A stretch of DNA of 13,774 nucleotides from Candidatus Magasanikiibacteriota bacterium (GTDB taxonomy: Bacteria; Patescibacteriota; Patescibacteriia; Magasanikbacterales; UBA10003): the NCBI GenBank assembly GCA_003514455.1, contig DOQH01000020.1:1-13774 (forward strand), in the 5' to 3' direction. This document shows, in pieces, positions 1-7,815 of this stretch (position 1 is the stretch's first letter; every line of letters starts with the position of its first letter). Below the pieces are notes generated by a model, which was not told the origin of the DNA, made no database searches, and saw only the letters and a list, made by a program, of their open reading frames with translations. The position numbers and the translations under genes were made by a program.

Positions 1-980
1 CGTGTTGCGTCAAAACTCCGCTAATTTAAGCTGTTTTTGTTCGTTGTTTTCCGGACTTTGCAATTTGACATTGGAAATTAAGCTTTGCATAGCGATTTTT
101 TCAAATTGAGAGACCTGTAAAATTTGTAGAATTTCGTAGAGGTCGCGTTTGATTTTCATTTGTTTTTTAATAATGGCGACAAGGAGAAATGTTGAAATGG
201 CAATGCAAATTTGCGTCTTTACGGCATTGAACGAATAACCCCAGAATATCTGTATTTTAAGATGTTGTTTTATCCATTTGAAAAAGAGTTCAATCTGCCA
301 GCGGTGTTTGTACAGGTCGGCGATTGTTTTTGCGTCGATTTCAAAATTGTTGGTAAGGTACACGTAGCGCGTGTCGGTTTCAGTGTCATAATATTTTACG
401 CGGCGCAATTTTTCCGGATAATGTTTTTGAGAATAAAAATGTTTGAGTTTGATTGTTTGATCGCATTGAACTCCGGTTGCTTTATCAATTTTATTGGAAT
501 AAATTCTTTTAAATGATAAACTATCTTTGGCGCGAACGATGAAAAACGCTTGTTGCCGGTCAATGGTGTAGAGCCGTTCAAAATCAAGGTAACCGCGGTC
601 CATAATGTAAATAGCGTCCTTTTCAAATTCCAGAATGTCTAAAAAATTCACATCGTGCGTTTTTGCCTTGGTTATGAGAAAAAATGAAGGAATATTTCCT
701 TTTAAGTCCAGCTGGGTATGGATTTTGACCGCTGATTTTTGAAGTTCAAAGTATGCCCATTTGAAAGTCGCCAAACATAGATCGATGACAGTGGAATCAA
801 GGACATAGACGGAATTTTTAAGTTCAATGGTAAAATCATTCTCGCGAGCGTACAAACGGCGGGCAACACCAATTATCGCCATGGTATTTTTTGGTTCGTT
901 TCCCCAAGCTTCATAATCTGAAATGAAATCAACAATTTGAGAAAAGACATATCTATCTTGAAACATAGCAATTGACGGCT
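1..980 (-). mobile_element. IS4-family insertion sequence remnant, ends not resolved
   Basis: The window opens inside an insertion sequence represented by a minus-strand transposase gene. The left end lies at or before base 1. On the right the element must stop before the unrelated gene that starts at 1002. The only inverted match I can find between the flanks is six bases, CGTCAA at 8-13 against TTGACG at 972-977. This could be the inner part of diverged terminal repeats but is short enough to be chance. No target-site duplication can be tested because the left flank is missing. The right boundary at 980 is therefore approximate. Confidence 0.5.
10..966 (-). CDS. IS4-family DDE transposase, N-terminal part deleted
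   Basis: This would catalyse cut-and-paste movement of its insertion sequence. The 318-residue product carries the IS4 catalytic core: first Asp in VLDST (D57), second Asp in IMDRG (D123), and the YREK signature with exact Y-2-R-3-E-6-K spacing (Y219, R222, E226, K233). Remembered relatives, common in Bacteroidetes and also found in candidate phyla, are about 380-390 residues. They have an N-terminal domain of the DUF4372 type between an opening motif like KYVFxQ and the ANE..ARxLY segment. Here the opening (RYVFSQIVDF, residues 5-14) runs almost directly into WGNEP and ARRLY (residues 21-39). About 65-75 residues therefore seem to be missing without a frameshift. The catalytic core is intact, but DNA recognition is probably impaired, so the copy may be inactive. 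It starts at ATG and ends at TGA. Confidence 0.85.
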   Translation of the reverse strand: MFQDRYVFSQIVDFISDYEAWGNEPKNTMAIIGVARRLYARENDFTIELKNSVYVLDSTVIDLCLATFKWAYFELQKSAVKIHTQLDLKGNIPSFFLITKAKTHDVNFLDILEFEKDAIYIMDRGYLDFERLYTIDRQQAFFIVRAKDSLSFKRIYSNKIDKATGVQCDQTIKLKHFYSQKHYPEKLRRVKYYDTETDTRYVYLTNNFEIDAKTIADLYKHRWQIELFFKWIKQHLKIQIFWGYSFNAVKTQICIAISTFLLVAIIKKQMKIKRDLYEILQILQVSQFEKIAMQSLISNVKLQSPENNEQKQLKLAEF

Positions 981-1001
981 TAATGAAATAATATTAATTT
1001 T

Positions 1002-1463
1002 ATGAACTACAAACACACTCAAATTGGTTATCTGATGCTGGTTGTTACTCTTGCCGTGCTGGTGCTTTTCACATGGGCTTATATTACGGCTCGGGCAGAA
1101 CCTCCCTCGTATTACTCAGGCACAAATTTTGCCGTTACTGCCATAATGGCATTAATCATATTTATTCTTGCTTCCTTTGTGTCACTTCAAGTAATTATTG
1201 ATGAAAAATATTTACGAATTAAATTTGGCTATGGTATTTATCAGAAAAAGTTTTCGCTTAATGATGTAATGTCCGCTAAAACCGTAAGGAATCATTGGTA
1301 TTATGGATGGGGAATCAGGGTGTGGTTTTGGCCCAAGATGTGGATTTACAATGTTTCTGGTTTTGATGCAGTTGAAATAAAACTGAAAAATGGTAAAACA
1401 TACAGGATAGGCACGGATGAACCTAAAAAATTAGAACAAACAATTCTGCATTCAATTAAATAA
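1002..1463 (+). CDS. Small membrane protein with PH-like C-terminal domain
   Basis: Function unknown. The 153-residue protein has two predicted membrane helices (about residues 9-30 and 44-66). A beta-rich cytoplasmic segment follows (about 68-150) containing YGWGIRVWFWPKMWIYNVSG, then a DAVEIKLKNGKTYRIGTDEP segment. This arrangement and the closing GTDEP..LEQTI helix resemble bacterial PH-domain (bPH) membrane proteins, whose role is generally unknown. The ATG at 1002 is preferred because the next in-frame ATG would cut into the first helix. No Shine-Dalgarno sequence is visible. It lies 35 bp from the transposase start, divergently arranged, and leads a four-gene plus-strand run. Insertion of the IS may have removed its native promoter; no convincing promoter is seen in the 35-bp gap. 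Confidence 0.75.
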   Translation: MNYKHTQIGYLMLVVTLAVLVLFTWAYITARAEPPSYYSGTNFAVTAIMALIIFILASFVSLQVIIDEKYLRIKFGYGIYQKKFSLNDVMSAKTVRNHWYYGWGIRVWFWPKMWIYNVSGFDAVEIKLKNGKTYRIGTDEPKKLEQTILHSIK

Positions 1464-1488
1464 TGAGCATAAGTTGAATTTTTTAAAC

Positions 1489-1869
1489 ATGAAAAACACT
1501 ATCAGTAAAAAATTATTCTGGACACCAAGAGTTTTATCAATAATTTTTATATTATTCTTGGCGCTGTTTTCATTGGATATTTTTGATGGAAATTACGGAT
1601 TTTGGGGGACAATTCTAGGATTGTTCATGCACAATATTCCATCAATGATTTTATCAATAATTTTAATAATTTCTTGGAAATATGAAATAGTCGGGGGAAT
1701 CAGTTTTATCATGGTTGGAATTTTATATATCGCGGTGATTTTGATTCATATTATTAAAACAGGTTTTGAATTGTATTACTTGGCGTGGGCCATACAAATT
1801 TCCGGAATAGCATTCTTTGTTGGAATATTATTTTTAATAGGATGGCATAAAAAGAAAAAACATGACTAA
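1489..1869 (+). CDS. Four-helix integral membrane protein, unknown function
   Basis: The product is about 126 residues and very hydrophobic, with four likely membrane segments (about residues 12-30, 38-62, 66-88 and 93-117). It ends in a basic tail, HKKKKHD. The pattern KLFWTPRVLSI..FLALFSLD at the N-terminus recalls a widespread family of small membrane proteins of unknown function (DUF7670, from memory and not checked). I chose the ATG at 1489. The frame is open from a TTG at 1474, but that would add only five residues. The gene follows its neighbour after 25 bp and overlaps the next gene by 8 bp, so it is probably co-transcribed and coupled with it. No enzymatic motif is visible. Confidence 0.7.
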   Translation: MKNTISKKLFWTPRVLSIIFILFLALFSLDIFDGNYGFWGTILGLFMHNIPSMILSIILIISWKYEIVGGISFIMVGILYIAVILIHIIKTGFELYYLAWAIQISGIAFFVGILFLIGWHKKKKHD

Positions 1870-2416
1870 AACTAAAATCCCGATTAAAAATGTCTTAAAA
1901 GAAGTGTACAAACAAAAAGGATTCCCAACAGGCCCGTTCAATGCTTGCCTAACTTGCAAATGCGGACAAAATGCCCTTGGCGCGGCGTGTTGTAAATACG
2001 GGGTATATATTGACAAAGAATCTTACGACCACATTATTAAACATAAAAAGTATTTTGAAAAAAAGATTGGAATAAAAATGGAGGAATTTTTTGATAAAAG
2101 GTGGAGTAAAGATCCTGAATATCTTGGCGGCAAACCAATTGGTACAAGAGTAATAAACAAGTCATGTTCTTTCCGCTCGCCTTCAGGGCAAGGGTGTGAA
2201 ATTGTAAGCTTAGTTTTTAAAAAAAATTTGCCGAAGCGGATGATTCCGTCGGCCTGCAGAATCTACCCCATCACTTGGGACAAAGGGATAATGTGTCTTG
2301 AAAAAATAAAAAAAAATTGCGTGTGTATTGATAAAAATCATAAAACAAAAAAATCAATTTACCAAACGCAAAAAAAAGAAATAGAAGATATTTTTTGTTT
2401 TACAAACAAACTATGA
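1862..2416 (+). CDS. Cysteine-rich YkgJ-like putative metal-binding protein
   Basis: A 184-residue soluble protein with twelve cysteines: C29, C32, C34, C43, C44, C102, C112, C132, C145, C153, C155 and C179. The order is CxxCxC and CC near the N-terminus, a central CSF..SGQGC, then ACRIYPITW and a late CVC. This resembles the YkgJ/UPF0153 family (putative zinc- or iron-chelating, CxxCxxCC type). The assignment is by motif layout only and the biochemical role of that family is not settled. The cysteines could ligate Zn or an Fe-S cluster. The ATG at 1862 lies inside the end of the upstream gene, and the stop TGA overlaps the start of the PEGA gene (ATGA). Translational coupling on both sides is therefore likely. 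The lysine-rich C-terminal region (about 157-175) looks low-complexity. Confidence 0.7.
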   Translation: MTKTKIPIKNVLKEVYKQKGFPTGPFNACLTCKCGQNALGAACCKYGVYIDKESYDHIIKHKKYFEKKIGIKMEEFFDKRWSKDPEYLGGKPIGTRVINKSCSFRSPSGQGCEIVSLVFKKNLPKRMIPSACRIYPITWDKGIMCLEKIKKNCVCIDKNHKTKKSIYQTQKKEIEDIFCFTNKL

Positions 2417-3762
2417 ACATCCACCAACGCCGTTTAATTGTCATCACTTTTATCGCCCTGTTTCTAACTGCCGCGCCAATAGTCGTCCTCTACACTTCCG
2501 GCTATCGTTATAATTGGCAGAAAAAGAAAGTGGAACAAGTGGGCGTGCTGATGCTTAATATCCTACCTGCCGACGCCAACTTATATCTAAATAATGAATT
2601 ACTGCCGACACAACGGCCATTGCGGCTATCCAGCTTACTGCCAAATTATTATCAAGTGCGAGCTGGAAAAGATGGCTATCACAACTGGCAAAAAAATCTG
2701 GAAATCAAAGCACGAGAAAGTACTTTAGTATATGACATCGTGCTTTTCAAAAATGTTTCGCCTCAACTTTTGGAAAATGGGCCGGTAACACAATTTTCTC
2801 TCTCGCCTGATGAATCCACCGTGCTCATTCAAAAATTAAACACACTTTGGCTGATGGATTTAAAAATAGGCGTGAAAAAACTTCATACTATTCTGCCATA
2901 TACTATTAATCAACCGACTATAAAATGGTCGCCAAATGGCAAATGGATTATTGATGATGATGAAACGGGCACGAATTTCGTAATAGTAAATATTGAAAAA
3001 GAAAAAAACTTCAACTGGCAGGAATTTAGTCTGGGTTCAATTTCAGAGCCAGAATGGACAACTGACAGCGAACACATTTATGGTTTAGTGGAATCACAAA
3101 ATCGCGCGCTTTATGAAATAAATTTTCAGACCAACACTAAACGAAAACTGATTGACGGGCCGATTGATGATTACGCGGCGGCTGATGACGAAATATTTTT
3201 TATTAAAAACCTCGCAGATAAAACTGTTTTGTATCGCTACCGTGAGCTCGCATTGCCGATTATTGAACAAAAGATTGAAGAAATCGCTGTTCTGCCCAAA
3301 GGTAATTATCACTTTGGCGAGATAAATAATAATGAAGTGCTGGCGTTAAACGATAAAAATCAAATTTTTTTGATTAATCCGACTGACAAACAAACACCAA
3401 TTATCAAATTGAATGGCAGCGCGGCTGTGTGGGGCAAGGGAGAGAAAAATAATTATCTTTATTATTTTGATCAATCGGAAATTTGGGCGCTGGATTTGAA
3501 AACGAAGCAGTCGGCCATGACTGCTCGCTACAGCGATGGCGTGGCACAGGTTTTGCCAGCGCCTAATAAACCATATTATCTATCATTGGTAAATGGCAAT
3601 TTGCAAGTCTCTGAATTGGATGATCGCGGCGAGCGCAATGTGGTGACTTTATTTGATAAAGCAGAAGCAACAACGATACAAATTGATTCAGCTGGAAAAA
3701 ATGTTTATCTGCTGATAAAAAATAACGCGTATCAGGAGTTGTACCGATTGGAGACGCAATAA
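2413..3762 (+). CDS. Membrane-anchored PEGA-domain / beta-propeller protein
   Basis: The 449-residue product starts with a short basic segment and one membrane helix (about residues 7-28) that acts as signal anchor, followed by YTSGYRYNW. A PEGA domain occupies about 45-111 (ILPADANLYLNNE, then a YYQVRAGKDGYHNW segment). The rest, about 115-449, is a run of WD40/PD40-like blades such as FSLSPDESTVLI and IKWSPNGKWII, forming a probable beta-propeller outside the membrane. Proteins of this exact architecture are common in Parcubacteria-type genomes. PEGA domains are associated with surface layers and envelope proteins, but no specific function is known. The start is the ATG at 2413, overlapping the upstream TGA as ATGA; a TTG at 2395 is less likely. 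It ends 8 bp before a strong terminator stem. Confidence 0.85.
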   Translation: MNIHQRRLIVITFIALFLTAAPIVVLYTSGYRYNWQKKKVEQVGVLMLNILPADANLYLNNELLPTQRPLRLSSLLPNYYQVRAGKDGYHNWQKNLEIKARESTLVYDIVLFKNVSPQLLENGPVTQFSLSPDESTVLIQKLNTLWLMDLKIGVKKLHTILPYTINQPTIKWSPNGKWIIDDDETGTNFVIVNIEKEKNFNWQEFSLGSISEPEWTTDSEHIYGLVESQNRALYEINFQTNTKRKLIDGPIDDYAAADDEIFFIKNLADKTVLYRYRELALPIIEQKIEEIAVLPKGNYHFGEINNNEVLALNDKNQIFLINPTDKQTPIIKLNGSAAVWGKGEKNNYLYYFDQSEIWALDLKTKQSAMTARYSDGVAQVLPAPNKPYYLSLVNGNLQVSELDDRGERNVVTLFDKAEATTIQIDSAGKNVYLLIKNNAYQELYRLETQ

Positions 3763-3763
3763 A

Positions 3764-3798
3764 ACAAAAAAAGTCCTGATGAAAATCAGGGCTTTTTT
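3764..3798. terminator. Bidirectional rho-independent terminator
   Basis: A ten-pair stem (3771-3780 AAGTCCTGAT with 3785-3794 ATCAGGGCTT, one G-T pair) closes a GAAA tetraloop. A-rich sequence lies on the left (3764-3772) and a T-run on the right (3793-3798), so it can terminate transcription from both sides. It sits between the converging PEGA gene and the rmlA-like gene, and its T-run touches the last codon of the latter. Confidence 0.9.
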
Positions 3799-4883
3799 CA
3801 AATCTCAATAAAAGTATGGTCACCCAACACCATTTTGTGGCCTTTGGGCGGGGCTTGGTGGCCGGTGAGAATGGAAGCGTTTTTACCAATGATACTATCC
3901 ACAATACGAATAGCGCAGTTGATGTCCGCGTTTTCAAAAACAATAGAATGTTCAATCTCCGCGCTATAAATTTCCGTCCCTTGCCCGATTGTGGTGTATG
4001 GGCCAATGTAGCAATCATCAAGCACGCAATTTTCTCCAATAATCACCGGCCCGCGAATTAAAACTTTTTCTCCGATTTTCGTGCCGTGACCGATTTTAAT
4101 ATTACCCTCCAACCGCGCGCCCGGTTCCACTGTGGCGTGATTAGTAAAATGCCCGCGATCAAGCTGATCCAAAAGCATTTGATTGGCAATAAGCAAATCA
4201 TTGGGCTTGCCAGAATCCTTCCAATAACCGGTAATCTCGCTCCACCCGACTTTATAATTATTCTGAATCAGCCAAGTGTTGATATCGGAAATTTCATACT
4301 CGCCGCGAGCTGATTTTTGAATGTGGCTGTACGCCTCAAAAAATGTTTTGTCGTAAAAATAAATGCCTGTCTGCGCCAGATTGCTTGGTGGATTCATAGG
4401 TTTTTCCAACACGCGCGTTAACTTTCCATTGGCGTCAAATTCGCCCACGCCAAAACGAGTAGAATCATCTACCTTGGAAAAATTCAATAAACAATTCAAG
4501 TTTTCTTTTTCAAATTTTTCAGCCAAGGGTTTGAGAGACGCGAGTGTGATATTGTCGCTAAGATAAAAAATGAAAGGATCATCCCCCACCATTTCCCGCG
4601 CCAAAGAAACTACATGCGCGATGCCCAGCGGCCCGCCAATTTGTTCAAAATATTGAATTTTTATTCCCCAGTGTCCCCCATCGCCAATATGCTTTTGCAA
4701 TTCCGTTTCACCCGGATTGGTATTGATAAAAATTTCTTTCACGCCGATTTCCACCACTTTATCAATGGCATGAAAAATCATCGGCTTGTTGGCCAATGGA
4801 ATCAAATGTTTGTTTATTGTGGTTGTGATCGGCCGCAAGCGCGTCGCGTGTCCCCCGCCGGTCAAGATTGCTTTTCTAATCAT
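3798..4883 (-). CDS. rmlA: Glucose-1-phosphate thymidylyltransferase-like (long form)
   Basis: This probably joins dTTP and glucose 1-phosphate to give dTDP-glucose, the entry step of 6-deoxyhexose synthesis. The 361 residues comprise an N-terminal nucleotidyltransferase fold (about 1-240) and a C-terminal left-handed beta-helix of hexapeptide repeats (about 246-361), the two-domain layout of RmlA-long. The binding motif is GGGHATRLRP (residues 9-18) with K25 in NKHLIP. The metal-binding Asp is in LSDN (D110), followed by FGVGEF (144-149) and EKP (160-162). The usual G-T-R of the glycine-rich loop reads A-T-R here, a variant I recall as frequent in candidate-phyla homologues. It is the last gene of the glycosyltransferase unit, 4 bp after its neighbour. 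Context with rmlB and rmlD supports the dTDP-sugar assignment, but another hexose-1-phosphate nucleotidyltransferase activity cannot be excluded. Confidence 0.75.
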   Translation of the reverse strand: MIRKAILTGGGHATRLRPITTTINKHLIPLANKPMIFHAIDKVVEIGVKEIFINTNPGETELQKHIGDGGHWGIKIQYFEQIGGPLGIAHVVSLAREMVGDDPFIFYLSDNITLASLKPLAEKFEKENLNCLLNFSKVDDSTRFGVGEFDANGKLTRVLEKPMNPPSNLAQTGIYFYDKTFFEAYSHIQKSARGEYEISDINTWLIQNNYKVGWSEITGYWKDSGKPNDLLIANQMLLDQLDRGHFTNHATVEPGARLEGNIKIGHGTKIGEKVLIRGPVIIGENCVLDDCYIGPYTTIGQGTEIYSAEIEHSIVFENADINCAIRIVDSIIGKNASILTGHQAPPKGHKMVLGDHTFIEI

Positions 4884-4887
4884 AAAA

Positions 4888-5979
4888 TTACCAAAACATA
4901 ATTGCTCGCACCAATTGCCAATAAATCTTCATAACAGGATTGCCAATATATAATAATAACGGATTTTCCATTTCTTTTTCTTGAAATAAGACCTCGCTGA
5001 CCATATCTTTGGTTAATTCCCTATCACTCACTTTTCGAATTTGCCGGATATTTTTTCTTTTTTTCAGCCAAGGAATCCAATTGGTACTATCCAGCCAATA
5101 GCGATAAACTTTTACCCGTTCTTCAAACCAACCACCTTTGAAAGCGAACAAAATCAAAGCCAATTCCATTATCAAACCCATTGGCGCGAGCAAAAGCAAA
5201 GTTGGCCATTTAAAAAATTCCAACATCACGCCATAACGATTGCGTTCCATCCAAAAATATTTGGTAATACTGCGGCCAAATTGATATTTATGATAAACCA
5301 CTGAATCGCGTACCAAAATAATTTTGTATCCGGCCGCTTTCAAACGGAAGCAATATTCCAAATCCTCGTGATATAGAAAAAAATCTTCGTCCAAGCCGCC
5401 ATATTGTTTTAATAAATCAACGCGCATCAGCACTCCGGCGCCGGAAGCATAAACGATTTCTTTAATTGTTGGTAAATTGGCCTCGGATAATTTTTTACGA
5501 TAATCCCAACAAAAACCAAAACCCAGATAATGCATGGCATTGCCCGCGGAATTTATCAATTCAGTTTCCGGATGCAAAAGCAAAAGCGATTGAGCCGCGC
5601 CAACTTGTTTATCTTTTTCCATTGCTTCAACCAATGGCTCTAAAAAATTCGCTGCCACAAACGCGTCGTTATTATGCAAACAAACATAATCAAAACCATT
5701 GTCCAGTGCGTATTTTATACCAACATTATTACCACCTGCAAAACCCAGATTAGAAGAATTGGCAATCAAAGTGACCTTGGGCATGGTAATACCGGACTTT
5801 GGCATGATGGTCTCTTCAATGTAGCGTACTGACGGGCCGTGTTGCGGGTGAGGATTGTCCACAATCACAAATTCCACCCTATCTTTTGGATAAGTGAGTC
5901 GCTCTAAAGCAGAAATCACATCGTCCGTGTACGGCTCGCAGTGATACGAAAGATAAATTATCGCAACTTTTGGCAACAT
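4888..5979 (-). CDS. GT2 glycosyltransferase with C-terminal membrane helix
   Basis: A 363-residue GT-A-fold family 2 glycosyltransferase, probably adding one sugar to a lipid-linked glycan at the inner face of the membrane. Visible elements are VDN (40-42) for the nucleotide, SNLGFAGGNN (76-85), HNND (102-105) in place of a DxD, and HED (204-206) supplying the likely catalytic base region. A hydrophobic stretch of about 25 residues follows (about 252-276), then a C-terminal tail with NPLLLYIGNPVMKIYW that I recall in candidate-phyla GT2 proteins. I start at the ATG at 5979, 5 nt after the upstream stop. A TTG at 5988 would overlap that stop and add three residues. Donor and acceptor cannot be read from sequence; rhamnosyltransferase-like enzymes are the nearest resemblance. 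Confidence 0.85.
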   Translation of the reverse strand: MLPKVAIIYLSYHCEPYTDDVISALERLTYPKDRVEFVIVDNPHPQHGPSVRYIEETIMPKSGITMPKVTLIANSSNLGFAGGNNVGIKYALDNGFDYVCLHNNDAFVAANFLEPLVEAMEKDKQVGAAQSLLLLHPETELINSAGNAMHYLGFGFCWDYRKKLSEANLPTIKEIVYASGAGVLMRVDLLKQYGGLDEDFFLYHEDLEYCFRLKAAGYKIILVRDSVVYHKYQFGRSITKYFWMERNRYGVMLEFFKWPTLLLLAPMGLIMELALILFAFKGGWFEERVKVYRYWLDSTNWIPWLKKRKNIRQIRKVSDRELTKDMVSEVLFQEKEMENPLLLYIGNPVMKIYWQLVRAIMFW

Positions 5980-5984
5980 AATAA

Positions 5985-6800
5985 TCAAATCGTTTTAAAT
6001 CTCCACTTCCACATATATTGCAACCAACTTATGATGTGAACTCGCGTAAGTGGATTTTTCATTATTGAACTGAGAAAACCGGGCACTTTGGCCGAGCCCT
6101 TGCCATGCCTGTGTTTTATCTTTATATCATGAATATAATAAATCGGCCAGTTGGCATCCCAAAATCTGCGACACAAATCGCAGTCCTCAAAATACATAAA
6201 ATATCGTTCGTCAAACAATCCGGTTTGTTCCAAAGCAATCCCGCGCGCGAACATTGCCGAACCCATTATCCAATCAACCGGCTGATTGCGATCATGATTA
6301 AAGTCGTGCATTAAATATCGCGCCACTTTGCGATGATTTTTTTTAAACTCGCCCAATGAACTTCGGCGATAAAGCGGTATCCAAAAATCGGGAAAACGAT
6401 AGCAAGAATACTGCAACGAATTATCGCTGTTCAAAAGTTTGGGGCCGACCATGCCAATTTTTGGATGCGTTTCCATGTGTTCAAACAATCTTTGCAAAAC
6501 ACGCTCGCCACTTGGAAAAACAGCGTCAGGATTTAAAATAAAATGGTATTTGGCTTCAGTGGATTTTATGCCGATGTTTTGCGCTTTGCCAAAACCAACA
6601 TTACTTTCCTGTGGCAGATATTTAACTTCCGGAAAATTATTTTTAAACATCAGCCAAGCGCCTTCTTCCGGCGTATTGTCCACCACCACAATTTGCACTT
6701 TCAAATCAGAACCGATCAAGTCGGATTTCATGGAATGCAAAAGATCCCGAATGTCTTCGGCCATTTTGTAGTTTACTATTGTGACTACTATGTCAAACAT
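5985..6800 (-). CDS. GT2 glycosyltransferase, WbbL/rhamnosyltransferase-like
   Basis: A 271-residue family 2 glycosyltransferase. It shows VDN (40-42), SNVGFGKAQN (66-75), the metal site NPD (90-92), a PKLLNSDNSLQYSCYRFPDF segment (120-139) typical of WbbL-like rhamnosyltransferases, GSAMFAR (180-186), and the FED motif at 204-206. No strong membrane helix is present, so it probably associates peripherally with the membrane. Its ATG at 6800 overlaps the previous gene by 8 bp, and its TGA lies 5 nt before the next ATG, so it is tightly embedded in the unit. The resemblance to rhamnosyltransferases suits a locus making dTDP-deoxysugars, but the actual donor is inferred. Confidence 0.85.
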   Translation of the reverse strand: MFDIVVTIVNYKMAEDIRDLLHSMKSDLIGSDLKVQIVVVDNTPEEGAWLMFKNNFPEVKYLPQESNVGFGKAQNIGIKSTEAKYHFILNPDAVFPSGERVLQRLFEHMETHPKIGMVGPKLLNSDNSLQYSCYRFPDFWIPLYRRSSLGEFKKNHRKVARYLMHDFNHDRNQPVDWIMGSAMFARGIALEQTGLFDERYFMYFEDCDLCRRFWDANWPIYYIHDIKIKHRHGKGSAKVPGFLSSIMKNPLTRVHIISWLQYMWKWRFKTI

Positions 6801-7800
6801 GTAGTTTTCTCATTTCTCTCCAACTAATTTTTCTGTTTTTAATTATCCACTTTCTCTTTTCTTTTAATTCCTTTCGCATTTTCCACACCTCTGTAAGGCC
6901 GACCAACACTCCCCTATCAAGCAATAAAAAATACATGAACTTCTTTACTTCATACCACAATATCCAAAAAAAATCAAGAAGAAAGTTTTGCCAGTACTCA
7001 TTTTTGTACAAAGTCATTAAATGGTTTTTGTAGCTATGATATTTCACCCAGGCCGATTGATTTTTTTTATTTTCCAATGCCGCGGCGTCAATCATTGTTT
7101 TTGGCCCTGCTCCAGCTCTATCGTGATAGGCAATGACATCTGGTAAAACATATGATTTAAAGCCGGCAGAAGCCAAACGATAGGCCAAATCAACATCTTC
7201 TTTATATGAATTATAACTAGCATCAAAAAAATCGCGATTTTCAAATGCTACTGCTCGCAAAGCCGCGGCGCGATACATTGGCAAAGCGCCGGAGATGCCA
7301 AAGACCTGCAATGGCGCGCTGGACATAAACGACGACTCTTCACCCGCTCTCCAATCCACCACTCGCCTATTTTTAAAAACTTTTAGACCCAAAGTGTCAA
7401 TAATGTTTGTGAACGCGCCACTGGCAAAATTCCATTTCATCAATCTCGGACTAATAGCCGCTGCCTCTGGATGCGCGTCCATAAAATTCACTGATTTTTC
7501 AAAACAATCAGGAGATAAGAACATGTCTTGATTCAAAAGCAAAATATATTCTCCATCTGTCATTTTAAAAACCTCATTATGCCCACCGGCAAAACCCAAA
7601 TTTTCTTTATTTTCCACAATTTTATATTGAACACCTAATTTGTTCACTTCATTTTTAATCAATTCAACAGTGTTATCGGATGAATTATTGTCCCAAACAA
7701 ACAAAAACCAATCTTTGCCCGTCTGTTCTCGCAAAGATTTAAAAAGCTGCGGAATATATTTTGCCCCATTCCAGGTGACAATGTGAACTGACAATTTCAT
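6793..7800 (-). CDS. GT2 glycosyltransferase
   Basis: A 335-residue family 2 glycosyltransferase with WDNNSSDNT (36-44), ENLGFAGGHN (66-75), metal site NQD (90-92), SGALPMYR (170-177) and KEDVDLAYR with E201/D202. After the catalytic domain comes an aromatic, partly hydrophobic stretch (about 275-300, rich in W, F, Y and L) that may lie on or in the membrane, then a very basic tail (KMRKELKEKRKW). The gap after the TAA of the preceding glycosyltransferase gene is 15 bp, with no Shine-Dalgarno sequence. It overlaps the following gene by 8 bp. Sugar specificity is unknown. It differs clearly from the other three glycosyltransferases, so each probably forms a different linkage. Confidence 0.85.
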   Translation of the reverse strand: MKLSVHIVTWNGAKYIPQLFKSLREQTGKDWFLFVWDNNSSDNTVELIKNEVNKLGVQYKIVENKENLGFAGGHNEVFKMTDGEYILLLNQDMFLSPDCFEKSVNFMDAHPEAAAISPRLMKWNFASGAFTNIIDTLGLKVFKNRRVVDWRAGEESSFMSSAPLQVFGISGALPMYRAAALRAVAFENRDFFDASYNSYKEDVDLAYRLASAGFKSYVLPDVIAYHDRAGAGPKTMIDAAALENKKNQSAWVKYHSYKNHLMTLYKNEYWQNFLLDFFWILWYEVKKFMYFLLLDRGVLVGLTEVWKMRKELKEKRKWIIKNRKISWREMRKLHV

Positions 7801-7815
7801 AATTTTAAGCTTTGC

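Noticed and set aside
8..977. CGTCAA (8-13) and TTGACG (972-977) as terminal inverted repeats of the IS
   Set aside because: Only six bases match and the adjoining bases do not align. The left flank is missing, so it is mentioned only as weak support for the element's limits.
972..1000. Possible outward promoter from the IS end: TTGACG (972-977), 17 bp, TAATTT (995-1000)
   Set aside because: The start site would fall at or after the ATG at 1002, and the -10 match is poor, so it could not serve the first plus-strand gene.
3563..4039. Minus-strand open frame across the converging gene ends
   Set aside because: It runs through a strong terminator and is antisense to the PEGA gene and out of frame with rmlA. 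Its translation shows no family motif.
6439..6771. Plus-strand open frames opposite the glycosyltransferase genes
   Set aside because: They lie fully antisense to genes with clear GT2 motifs and have no recognisable domains or ribosome-binding sites.
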